Of a stretch of 64,000 nt of DNA, positions 53,301 through 64,000 are shown one piece after another. The position numbers and the translations under genes are program-made. The DNA is taken from NCBI GenBank assembly GCA_030248135.1, contig JASANC010004962.1, positions 1-64,000 on the forward strand. Direction: 5' to 3'. Source of the DNA: Theristus sp. LFF4_11 (lineage: Eukaryota > Nematoda > Chromadorea > Monhysterida > Xyalidae). Position 1 is the stretch's first letter. Each line of letters opens with the position of its first letter. The notes under the pieces were generated by a model, which saw only the letters and a list, made by a program, of their open reading frames with translations, did no database searches and was not told the DNA's origin.

Positions 53301-56300
53301 CACAACGCAAGTGTATCGCTTATGATACATGCAATAATACACGTCCCTTTACCTACATGTGCCTTTCTAATATATTATACTGCGTTATAATCATCATATA
53401 ATTTTCAAAAACAACCGCTACAATGTTTATCACTTATTTGGGAGGAATCCCCATCGTAAATGCACAAAAGACTGCACGTATTAAGCGCCTGAACGTCTGT
53501 GCTGCACCTTGCGTTTTTTTCATGATGCTAAATTATTTGCGTGAGAAAGTATGTCGTTATGATCGCTGATGCACGCACGAATATATTTAGAGACACACGT
53601 GTACATGTGAGGTTTAAAACTGTTCAATGTTTGTTCTTGAAATTACAGAAAGTTGAAAGTTCTTGCCAACAGGCCATGAGTCTGCCAGGCGCTGCGTGAA
53701 ACCCACCGTCGTTCAGACTGTTTCGAATGAAGTTACATATAAAACGCAGTTTGCAACCATGATATTTTATCGGCAGTTAACATTAAATCTAAGTATTACG
53801 TATTCCTTGTCTGACATGCTCAGAATGTAATGTCACAACAGCAGTTCCACATCACACCCATAACATGTTTTGCACATACTGATTTATATGTATTTCTGTT
53901 TCGTTGTCTCCCACTGCGTTAGCGTTACGGTAAATTTCGGAAAGTTTTTGGGAGCGAAAAACGTCGTTTTCTGTGAGACTTGTACTGAAAAAATGGCCGT
54001 TCGTCCGCATGATAACTGTGACGAGACTTAATGTAGTGCACATGTGCATGTAGGTTCGTAAGTGTGGGTTTGGTGAACGAATAGTCAACTTTTTTAGGGG
54101 TGTGCAACATATTACATGTATAAGGCCAAAATTCAAAAATGCACATTGGGTACTTGTGTGAAAAAACGCTTCTCTCTCTGTCTATATGTTTCTCGTTAAC
54201 ATACGTTATTTATGTCTATTTGGGTTGTTTTTTTGCTGGTTTTCGGCAACCAGCGGCATGAAAAACGACCGACGTTTGTTAGTGACGCACATTTTGAATG
54301 TTGAATGAGACGTGCGCACAACCCGTGGTGAGCGTGGTAAATTTGAAAATTACACACTTGCCAAACCGTAATTCGAAACGGTTTTTTCGACCGTATGCAT
54401 ACGGCGTGCGGTATAAAAATAAAAAAAAGCATGTTCAACTCAGTAACTTGCATCATACTGGAGTAAATTTATTGACCAGGATGAAAAAAACATGCTCAAA
54501 TGAGCACGAAGTTGTCACGGGAAACCACATGGCCACTTTCAATCTTTATTGCGTGATCCTGGTGGCCAAGAGGCGTGACCACAAAATTGGATTGATTTTG
54601 AGCAGTTTTTCCACAGTCGCAGCTTAGTGACGCGTGAAATAACGACTCTTTGATTGGTTGTGGCGGCATTTCACAAATACAGAATAGGGTCGCACCACAA
54701 AGCATGATGATCGCACCGCACCTATTATTGCTGGTGTAGCTTTTTATATCGTGTAACACATGCATAATGAATCATAACAATTTGAATCTTCTCGCTAATA
54801 AAAAGCAGAAAATTCCATGCGCATCGCAAAACGTTTGCGTTCGAAAAACCACAAAAAGGCGAACATGCGTTTACAGTCAACAACAATGTACAGTATAAAC
54901 TATTATGATGATTATTCTTTGCAGCGTTGATTTGATGTGTCCAATTGAAACCCAAATATTTCAAATAGAAAATCTCATCATCGTGCGCATGAAGGCGCGA
55001 AATTGCGAAAGTACGTGAAGTGGATGTTGCTCAGGTGTTTTGGGCGCGGTCGCTCAGTCAGACACGAAAAAGGACAATCCGATACAACAATGGTGGCGCC
55101 ATGAAGCTACATGTATGCTGAATCGTAGAGATTTTTTTGCAACCAATTTCACAACACACATACCGCAAATACCACGAAATTACATGGAAATAAGAATGAA
55201 ATTGCCATTGTTGTGGCACCTTTTTTATTTGACAAAATCATACCGTATACTTTACGGGGTTTTCGTGCGCAACTTCAAGAGAAAGAGGGAGATTACACAA
55301 TTTTCACGCTCCAGTGCAGTGGACAATTGTAATCGCAGAAAATTGGATTTTTTTCAACTTCTGATTTTCGAAAATAATTTTCCGGCCATAATAAGCCGCT
55401 GTACATGTGTGTTTGTGAAGTGGACAAAGTAAATACAGTACTCACGACACGAATGCGGTGTACACGCTAACCGTAATTGAAAGCTAGAGCTACAAAGTTT
55501 CGGAAATTGTCTGTGGGAAACATTTTTCTTTCATCTAAAAGCGACTCTCTTCATGCAATCAGGTGCGATTGAGATGTTTCGCCAAACGGTTGTGTTGATT
55601 AGAGACACCTCATTTTGAAACTACTGTATTGTTATGCAAAACGCAGAATTTATAGTGGTTCATGTAGGCGACTTGAGAGAAGTGAAGAGAACATTTATTT
55701 GTCTTGCTTGTAACCGCAGGTTACGGTGTTTTTACGCTTGAAAAGTTGAAAATCCAGCAGAATCTTTTCTTTCAAAACTATTAACAACCACGCACCTTAT
55801 AACAACAGTTTCAACACTGTAAACGAGACGTGCACGTGCGCTCGAACGACGCGAAATGACAAAATAGAATGCGAATTGATTGATTTGCGAGTTGAATGAA
55901 GTAACACAGTGCCAGATACATAAAGAGCACACCATTTATTCAAACAAAAAAAAACGGTTACACAATTGTATCACCGTTTTTTTCACAATCGATTCTTGCC
56001 GCCGCCGATTTGCGCGAAAAATAGGCGCATCTGAGAGGATTGTATGCGCAAATTCGGCATAGGATCACCCGCATAGAAACATAGCTCTATGTGCGCGCAC
56101 ATCTAACGTTAATTACACACACACTTCGGCAACGGTCGACAAATTGTTTTTCGACGCGATTTCGGTATTCCGGTGAACATCGCTTCGGCATTTCAAAGTG
56201 AGACAAATGAAACTTTCGAAGTTTGTGTAAACAAACGTGATACGCGCAACAAAACATTTATGCCCGCAGAGATTACTGTACGTTAAGTGTACAGTATGTA

Positions 56301-57955
56301 CAATGTGAATCCCATTGAACTCAATCAACACTGTGAGAAAAAGATTTTGTCGAAAAAAAAGAAAAAGCAAATTTGTAGAGTGGTGGCACTGGTTACAACA
56401 TTTTTTGTTGCATAAGCGCAAAGTGTAATTTATTGGTTACCACTCAACAGATTTGTTGCCAAATTTTTTTCAAATTCATATCGTACCTAACCTCTTGACA
56501 AATCAAGTGGTGAACCGACAAAAAAAAGCAAAACCACTGGCCCACCGATGCCAAGGATGCTGTGTATGCTGTATTTAATCGGCTGCGGTGCTGGCGCTTT
56601 CGGCTTTTCCAGCGTCGGCTCGCCCCGCTGCTCAAGTTCGGTGGTGGGTCCGTTCGATCTGGGAATTTCGTTCGGCGACGTCGCGCCACCCGGTGAACCC
56701 GGCGAATCCTTCGTTCGCAAAAGTCGATTGATCGACGAAACGCTCGGTGCACTCGCACGACTACAGTAGCCTTGGTCGATCAGTTTCTCCCTGATCTCCC
56801 ACGAGAACATCGACGGATTGTCGCGTTTGAGCCGCGTGATCTGCTTCTCGACCGTCTGGATGGCGAGACGCGGGCGACTTCCGCCGACCTATAACGCGGC
56901 AACAGTTCTGGCGAAGGCTGTAGTCCTTGGCTTTTCGTTCTGCGACTAAGTGCGCGCATAGAGTGAAGCGGCATTCATGAAGCAGCATTTAGTGACGCGT
57001 TGCGTAGTTGTGTTAAAACATTAAACACTGCTTCATGAATGCCCTTTAGGTAAGCGGTTTATGGTTGATGCGGGATTTCAAAACTGGTGAAGTGTCCCTG
57101 ATATACGGTTGAATTACAAGGCCCACTTTGAAGGGCCGTATTGAAGCATGTGAGTGATCTCCTTTCGACGTCTGGCAAACGAATTGAGTCGCAGAAGTAG
57201 ATCAACAAAATGTTAACACTGATATGTCTTGAAGTCATACAAAATGTTGACAAATGGTCTAGTTGGTGGTCATCGGTGCGGTGATACGATCACCAAACCA
57301 GGAATAACGTACCACTTGCCCGGGCGAAATCGAGCCGGTCTCGGCGTAACGATACAGAATTTTGCTGACACAACCGTGCGACACACGAAGCTGTCTGCTG
57401 ATCACACAGGGTCTGGAACATAACAGAAAAAACGATGAAGTGTTTGAGCCAATTGAGAATAACGGTTCACGCAGAATATATAAAATTCAGATTTTGTACT
57501 GACAACATTTATAACTGTGTCTGTTTGTGAAGTGTCAAGCTGCCAGCTTCTTCTGACAAGCGTACCCGATGCGTCTGTCAACAACTTTCGTGATCACTGT
57601 AATGCCTCCACGCCCACTGTGATCATGCCTCTGTAATCGCTGTGTTACTCTGTAACTCTGTTTGTGTCTGCACGTGCACTTTGAGTGAACTGACGTACCT
57701 GACGCCAGCCGCGGCGAGCTCGATGATCTTGACGCGGATCTGATGCGGCAGCGGTCGCCCGTTGATGAAGACGCCGCCAAGCTGGTTGACGCGGCCCTGG
57801 CCGAGGATGTTCGTGAAGGCGAGCGACTCCGAGAGCGACATCGGCGCTGGCGCAGTGGGCTGAGGTGCGCCGGGCAGACTGGGCAGATCGATCGGCAGGC
57901 TGCTGGACGGCGCCGGCGTGCACTTGGGGGACGACGTCATCGCGGGCTGCATCAT
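47369..57955 (-). CDS. Pax3/7: Pax3/7 transcription factor
   Basis: Seven exons on minus, 57955-57699, 57412-57316, 56888-56546, 49856-49558, 48500-48399, 48032-47913 and about 47629-47369, give 492 residues in frame. The paired domain starts [19 protein letters not shown], the Pax3/7 form, and continues [20 protein letters not shown], then [10 protein letters not shown] and [10 protein letters not shown]. An octapeptide-like YSIHSILG precedes a long linker with a six-His run. The homeodomain ([12 protein letters not shown] to [12 protein letters not shown]) has serine at position 50, as in Pax proteins. The C-terminus is proline-rich. It is a nuclear regulator of segmentation, neural or muscle fate in animals. 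An in-frame stop lies upstream of the ATG. The exon 6 donor and the exon 7 acceptor are the least certain. Confidence 0.93.
48719..49342. mobile_element. Tc1/mariner-type foldback MITE in Pax3/7 intron 4
   Basis: CAGTGGCGGCCAAAAGTGTT and its inverse define the ends at 48721 and 49340, with TA on both sides. The arms extend inward for about 290 bp with some decay, so the whole 620 bp is a long palindrome. No transposase remains. The outer 100 bp match the copy at 3465-3709. Confidence 0.88.
49857..56545 (-). other. 6.7 kb intron of Pax3/7 between paired and homeobox exons
   Basis: Apart from a CRE-type MITE (50047-50266) and a possible orphan exon at 50736-50848, I see no repeat family, RNA gene or coding block. 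It is low in the repeats that fill DENND5 introns. Large low-repeat introns in developmental genes often hold enhancers, but I cannot identify any from sequence alone. Confidence 0.5.
50047..50266 (-). mobile_element. Short palindromic MITE with TGACGTCA ends, copy 2
   Basis: Inverse-orientation copy of 13745-13966, with CCACTGAAATGACGTCATAT at the left and ATTTTAGTCCGGACACGTTT at the right. The copies agree along most of their length. A degenerate relative may lie at 47742-47812. Confidence 0.8.
56969..57047. mobile_element. Short hairpin MITE (GCATTCATGA family), copy 4
   Basis: A hairpin of about 80 bp with ends GCGGCATTCATGAAGCAGCA and CACTGCTTCATGAATGCCCT in the Pax3/7 intron between exons 2 and 3. 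Confidence 0.82.
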
Positions 57956-60900
57956 CTTCCTCCACTGACGCGCGTTGTCTCAGTTTGTTTATTTCATTTG
58001 CGAATCGACTGAAAGTTTCAGTTTGCTTTTTGCTGCAATGTTCTTGACACCTGAACGGGAATGGTTTTCATGTGTTATGATCGAGCGGCAACACTCAAGA
58101 TTACTGTACAATGTATTTGCAATCTTAGCTAGCCGTGCCGACACCACTGGGGTAGTACACTTTCGGGTTTCAGAAATCGGTGGAAGCAGCTAGCTACCAA
58201 GTTAAAAAAATGCTTGGGACCGTAAGAAAGTGAGATAAGATATCTTGAACCAAAATTCTATAAGGACTCTTGTCGGACACTGAACGAACTTTTTTCAAAA
58301 CAGTCCCGGCGCAAAAGAAAATAAACAAAACACCAATTGATTGACTGCGAAAAAAATTGAAGAAAAAAGATATCCGAATGTAATTATGCTCGGGTGAAGT
58401 TGTTAGTCGGGAGAACAGTCCGATACAGATCGGATACGCAGTTCTGTGGCCGAACAAAAAGTTGAAAGGTTCTGTTATATACAGTGTCCACGTTAATTGC
58501 GAAACGAGTGTGAAAAAAATCTAAAAGAAAGCGCATCAAGATTAGTGCTGTTTGATGATCGTTGCGATCACCACTTCGCCACGTGTGGTACGTTGAATGA
58601 ACTATAATTTTGCACGTTCAAAATATACATATAAAAAGAAGAACACCGCGCAACAACAACAAACAGTTATTCTATATTTTCCCTTTTCCGACAAGGATAA
58701 TTAGAAAGAATGCAAGAAATAGAGATGAATTTGATCCCGCGACCGGCGGTTACACTGACTTTTGTATCATCGCGCTCGCAGCGGATCGTATATACGGTGC
58801 ACGCATGAGAAAATCCCTTTCCAAACAGTACCATGTGATTATACCATCATGAACACTGTTGTAGAGTGATAATTAACGCATTATTATTTAAAAAACCAAC
58901 TACAAGTAGATAGAACGGCTAACAGACACCAGAGCACAAAATAGTGCTTTTTTGCTTTTGCCGCGTCCAGCCAATTAAGAGAGCAACAGTTGAGTCGTAC
59001 ATTGTTTATTTGGGGGGAAACGCAGGGTGACACTTGTGACACGGATAAAAACGGTTGAAAAAACTGTAACGTTCAGAGCGCACAAGCATCCCGTTGCCTC
59101 GGATGTCACGTGGCGAAAATTATGCTGTTTGACAAAAGTACCGTTTGACAAATGTTGTTGTTGTTGTTTCGCTCTCATATCTTGTTAAATCATCCACGGC
59201 GTAACGCGCGTGAAAAGTTGCATGCGTGTGATGCCAGAGTAGAGACGCATTGATGGTGTTCTGCTGCAACACGCGCAAAAAGTGACAAACCGCACACACA
59301 CGCCCGTGGCGACACACCGTGTGCTCGGCAGCGCTGTTGATTGGTTGACGTTCGCAGATGCAACTCCACCTTTTTTCGCGCAGTTTGCATGCTTGTCTCG
59401 CTGCTGCGTGAAAATTAGTTGTGTGTCAAAATTCACAGGTATTATAAGATAGACATGCACACACACACACATGCGCTCGACTCCTGTATAATTGAAATGT
59501 TTATCATCATCGTGACCGTTATGCATGCACCCATTTTATGACGGCCAGCGCTAGATTTCCTGTGTTGCACGTCGATTTGTGTGGTGCACGCGGATGATGT
59601 TTGCTTGCGCGCGCGTGTCAAGGTCTGAATTTCAAGTAGTTTCATGTATTTAGTGTATAAGCGGTAATACTGTAACTACAAACATAAAAATGAACGAATC
59701 CGTGTATGGGTTAGTGCAAAGACCGCTTGCTCATGTCACACAGAGACCTCACCGCATCAACAAACGCACACAACGCGACACAAGTCATGCGTCGTTGGTC
59801 AGCTGACTGAACGTTGCACCCGTCAAAAGTGGCTGGCCACGGCTCATTGCTGCTAAATTGGCTCGCAAACACACAATTCGTTTGTGATGTGAACAGGAAC
59901 TGCAGATAAAAACATGTAAATCGTAATGAGTGTTGGTTTGTTTGTTGATTGAAGAAGCAACAAATCTCCAACCGTCTGTATCTCTTTTTACAATTTCCGT
60001 GTGCCGATTTTCATGTACACGACAGGGCTGTTTTGTATGTTGCATTGTGTTTTTTTTCTGCGAGGGTCCCTTTTTTACGGCATGATAATGAGTGATGATC
60101 GCAAATGATAATAATGGGCGAATTTATTGCCGTGTTTCATTCTTTATTCGCCAACATAATCCGTCGTTGATCGTACATGCCTTTATGGGACCCGCACACG
60201 GTTTCCGGAGATTTTTGCGCGCGTTGAAAATCTGCAGAATTGCTGAATTTGGTGACATCCTTGACGGTCAATTGGCATTGCAAAAGTTCCAGAATTTGTC
60301 ACACCACTTTTATCTTTTAAATTTTCTGAGTTACCTTTCCTGAGTGTGAGACATTCCTTCCTGCTGATAGACGTCTTCACAGTTTCTGAAACCACCGTTT
60401 TTAATGTCTTCGTAAAAAAATGCTGACCTTGGCTCTGATGCCCGGTTGTAATAAACACGAATCAAAGTCGAAATAATTGCCAAAACCAACAAACGACATG
60501 TTTTTACAACGAAACCAGAACACTGTAATCATTTCCGCTAATGTTTTACAGGTTTTACATTCACCAGTTTTTCGCATGTTTTCATCCTTTATGCCGGCGC
60601 GATCATGCGTCACTGGGTCTGATTGATGGTTGAGTTTGTGCCTTTGAGTTCTGCAAATTGCGTGCGAGAATTGAAAACCGCAGATCGCGCACACACACGA
60701 CTTTGAGCCTGCTTTTCCATTTGAAAACCACAGTTTTTTGCTATTTTTGTTACTGGAATGACGGCTTTGTGAGTCCAAAGTGTGACTTGCAACGAACGGT
60801 TTTGGTTTTTAGAGTGTGAGCGAAACATTAATATTCGCTTTGCATTCCGTAACAAGCTGGTGGTTACGGGTTAAGACAAGCAGATGGTACTGAAACAAAA

Positions 60901-61043
60901 TCGCACTTTTCTGATTTTTCTTTATATCATAATTTTTGTCAGACCAATCTAACACTATTATCTTTCATTTTGGTCCCGGTTCTCTATGCCTTTGCACACA
61001 GGGATAGGAAAAACGTTTCAAGAATCCGCGGGAATTCAAAATT
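57956..61043. other. Intergenic between divergent Pax3/7 and SH2 gene regions
   Basis: More than 3 kb between the Pax3/7 5' end and the 3' end of the next minus-strand gene. No conserved frame, RNA gene or repeat is recognised. The Pax3/7 promoter should be near 58000, and possibly further 5' exons. Confidence 0.4.
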
Positions 61044-61097
61044 GGGGGGGGGGGGGGGGAAAAAAGGGGGGAGGCCGGGGGGGGGGGGGCCCCCCCG
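61044..61097. repeat. G-rich low-complexity tract
   Basis: A run of G of about 16, then A and further G and C runs, with few other bases, next to the MITE at 61152. Like the longer tract at 13083 it may be a base-calling artefact. Confidence 0.7.
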
Positions 61098-61151
61098 TGA
61101 AACTTTTGTGCACGCGGTCTTCCTGTAACGATAATAGTAGAAATATACACA

Positions 61152-61736
61152 CAGTGGCGACCAAAAGTTTGGAATGCGCGTGTGTGCGTGGTAGTATGCG
61201 TGCTTTCATTGTGCGTCTATCCCCAACACATGCTAGCTTTGTTTTTTATGAACACAACAATACACATGACGGACTGTACAGTACACACAAAACAATACAC
61301 ACTGTACAGAACACATGCATGCCTCACCCACCCCACCCCACACTTTGCGTACGGATCGCTTCTGAAATGAAATGAAAATGATTGAATTGCATCCGGTGGC
61401 TGTTTTCGCAAACTGTTTGCTGGAGCGACTCCAGTGGCATCTGAATTCTCGCCTTGCCATGAATTTGTGACGAAAGAAGTGAACAGGGATGAACGAACGA
61501 AACACACGTTATCATAATGTTCACACCTGCCGTTGATGTTTCGCATGCCATTCAAAGCAATGTGTACCATGGTGTGTATAAAAAATAACACGGCTTGTGT
61601 TATTTTTGTTTTTGTGTGCGCTGCAGTGAACACTGTGTTGCTGTGTTTGCTATGTGCATAGTAATAACGCAAAAATTACCCATGCAATCGATATGCAGCG
61701 CTCGCAGGGGTTTCCAAACTTTTGGTCGCCACTGTA
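61152..61736. mobile_element. Tc1/mariner-type MITE with CAGTGGCGACC ends
   Basis: The ends ACAGTGGCGACCAAAAGTTT and AAACTTTTGGTCGCCACTGT face each other, with TA directly after the right end. It is about 580 bp with inverted arms but no transposase frame. It is a subfamily distinct from the GGCGGCC copies at 3465 and 48719, and is related to the lone end near 6941. Confidence 0.8.
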
Positions 61737-61918
61737 TATCGTTTGAATTTATCACGTACACCGAATCTGAGACGTGGCTTCACAACAGTACACGTATGAC
61801 CTCAATAATGTCATTCAAATGTGTGAAAATAATTTTAAACTCGGCTAAATCGTATAAGTTGTTTTGTGGTTGTTGATTTTTATAATACAGTATGTGTTTT
61901 TGGTTTTCAATCATTCCA

Positions 61919-64000
61919 TTAATCGTCCACTGAACGCCAACAAGCCAACGACGGCGACGACGACAGGCTGGCGTACGACCACGGCCTGCTGCTCTGCGTT
62001 CCACTGTGGCGGTCGCTCGCTCGCTCGCACCGCTCAGCCGAGTCATATTGCGCCGGAAACAACTCGACCGGACGCATCGCGGTGACGTCAAAGATCTCGA
62101 TTCGCCCGTCGTTCATCACGTGCTGATTGGTGGTGTAGAAGTGGATCAGCGCTGAGATGCTGCTGAAAGGACAATGCAATGCTCGGGCACACTCTCGCAC
62201 CTGCACACCGTTCTGTAAAGCATGTTCCTTGAAACGTGCCACTTCTTTCACAAAAATACAGAGCACGCGAGAGAAGAATCGTTGTTGTGTAAAGTATGTT
62301 CCTTTAAACGTGCTACTTCTTTCACAAAAAAATACAGAGCACACGAAAGAATCGGTGTTGCAAGAACACACGTTTAGCCAAAAACGTGGCGATTGAGTTT
62401 AACCAGCGCCCGATGCATTCGTTCTTCTTGCCGTGGGTGAAAGTTTCGCATGCTATTCTGCGAACACAAAGTGACAGGTTTGAACAAACATACTGTATCA
62501 TCGGTTTAGACGCAAAGCACGACGTAGTTTACGCAACTAGCGGCCTGGAAAACTCACGAGAACAACGCTGTTTTGCCTCGCTTCCGTTTTGGTTCAACGT
62601 AAAAGTGCGGCTCATCGTCAATGACTTTTGTGACGATCCGGTAATGATGGATGGTACAATCGTTGGCACGGTACGCCAATAGAAGAGGCACGCTGAGCTC
62701 GAGAGGCACCTTGTGGCTGGTCGAAGCCGGTAACAGGTGGTACAACACAAAGTCGCAGCTTTGTGGCAGCACGTTCTCAATCACCCAGTTGATCTGTGAG
62801 AAAAAACGGAAGCAACGGAAACGGGAAATGAAAAAGAAGACACCATCCATTGTATAAAGGAAGGAAAAGGTGAAGAAAAAGAACCATCTATTATTGATCC
62901 GATTGAGAATTTGTTGACTTTTGTGAATCAACACAATCACAGCGTGTTAGACTTGCGCCAACCCATGAAATATGAGCAAAATATAGACATCGCCCATATT
63001 TTTTCTGATTGAAATACCTGACAATAAATTGACGTGAATTCTGCTAGCACAAGCGCTCACCTCATCCTGCTCGACCAGCCCTATGTAGCGTTGCGCGGCG
63101 GTGTCGTACGCGAGCGCGTCACCCTTTTGCACGGAGCCGTTATTGTTCGAGAGGACACTGGTCTCCATGGCGGCGTCGCTGACGGGCACGTCCACGAACG
63201 AGCTGTCCGCGTCCTCCGTCGTGCTCGTGCCGACCGAGGCCGCCTGGCGCTTCGCCTCCACCGGCGTCGTTTTGCTCGCGTCAAGCAGCGGCAGCACGCG
63301 GCAGCATTCGCTCGTGCTTGTGGCGACGTTTTCTGGCTGCACATGGAAAATGCATGCTTTCTGTTGCAGGCATTGCTGTGGAAGCGGAGTCTGTCGTGTA
63401 CATGCCATGCTTCACGTGATCATCAATTAAAAATTCTTTATTCATTGAACCGAAAGAGCCAAACCAATAACAAACACCATTTGCAACGGAGATGAAAGTA
63501 GTTTGCGCTAAAAAACTTTAAAGCTAACGGAAAGCGAAATTCAGTTCGCTCAACGGAGTATCGCTAACTGATTTTCACTATCAAAAACATTTAACAAAAA
63601 AAAGTATTGCACCTCTTTCCAAAAATAGAAAAGTGTATCTTACCACCTCTTCAACACTTATTTGTGCTGCTTTAGCAGACGCGTGACGAACCAACAACGC
63701 TGCTTCTTTATTGGCGACAATTTGCTGATCTCGACTGGCCGCTGGTTGTTTCGCATCTTGATTACGATTTGCTGACTTTTCCGGGTCGCTCGAAGGCCGC
63801 CGTGCAAACTCGACCGCCCGCATCGTGGAAATCGGAAAGATCTCCAAGCCGCCGTCTTCTTTCACGTATTGAAACGTTGCGTAGTAGTGTAGAATGCCCG
63901 ATACGGTCCTGGAAACACGATCACTCACAGTAAAAAAAACAGTCATTCCATTTCTAGTAATCAGACGGGTGGTGAAAAAGAAATCCAACAAAAAGGTCCC
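61919..64000 (-). CDS. Tandem SH2-domain protein, 3' part (5' end beyond window)
   Basis: Four exons on minus are seen: 63908-63644, 63336-63061, 62793-62558 and 62162-61919. The first carries the C-terminal half of an SH2-like domain (GILHYYATFQYVKEDGGLEI). A linker rich in Ser, Thr and acidic residues follows. A complete second SH2-like domain runs from RYIGLVEQDEINWVIENV through CDFVLYHLLP and DEPHFYVE to ISALIHFYTTNQHV. Both domains are split by an intron of the same phase at the same place, evidence of internal duplication. The second has CDFVLY where the phosphotyrosine-binding FLVR motif belongs, so the arginine is missing. The C-terminal tail of about 45 residues is Ser- and Arg-rich. 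The role is unknown; it may be an adaptor in which phosphotyrosine binding has been lost in one domain. Confidence 0.68.

Overview
The window is animal nuclear DNA. Every recognisable gene is split by short, mostly GT-AG introns, and the gene set is metazoan: a Pax3/7 homeobox gene, DENND5, a tetraspanin, an SLC35D nucleotide-sugar transporter, an ionotropic-receptor-like channel and a tandem-SH2 protein. Much of the non-coding DNA is palindromic transposons (MITEs) and satellite-bearing elements. The fit is best to an invertebrate, but I cannot place it to phylum from the sequence alone. Exon boundaries below come from reading splice sites and checking that phases join in frame; no transcript or database was available. 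Layout: 1-3710 is three nested-scale palindromes (a 2.9 kb foldback, a 0.4 kb MITE and a Tc1/mariner-type MITE). 4334-5873 (-) is an ionotropic glutamate receptor-like gene. 6598-7650 (-) is a small cysteine-rich, probably secreted and membrane-anchored protein. 9284-11672 (+) is a seven-exon tetraspanin.

12389-42177 (+) is one 30 kb gene for a DENND5-type Rab regulator (DENN, RUN, PLAT, RUN). At least 26 exons are visible, giving about 1378 residues in frame from start to stop. The stretch that should code the upstream DENN part is missing; its place is taken by a roughly 290-base poly-G tract and a transposon. Three copies of one composite, satellite-carrying repeat lie in introns of this gene. 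One contains a retroelement with its two LTRs in inverted orientation and what looks like a cDNA copy of a tRNA 3' end. The gene also carries a minisatellite that starts at a splice donor, one GC-AG intron and one apparently broken 3' splice site.

43938-46606 (+) is an SLC35D-type UDP-sugar transporter with a one-base frameshift in a G run. It converges on 47369-57955 (-), a seven-exon Pax3/7 gene (paired domain, octapeptide, homeodomain with Ser50) that has a 6.7 kb intron. 58000-61900 is mostly empty apart from one Tc1/mariner-type MITE. 61919 to the window end (-) is the 3' part of a tandem SH2 protein whose 5' end lies outside. The genes are functionally unrelated; there is no operon. The story of the window is mobile DNA reshaping introns, especially those of DENND5.
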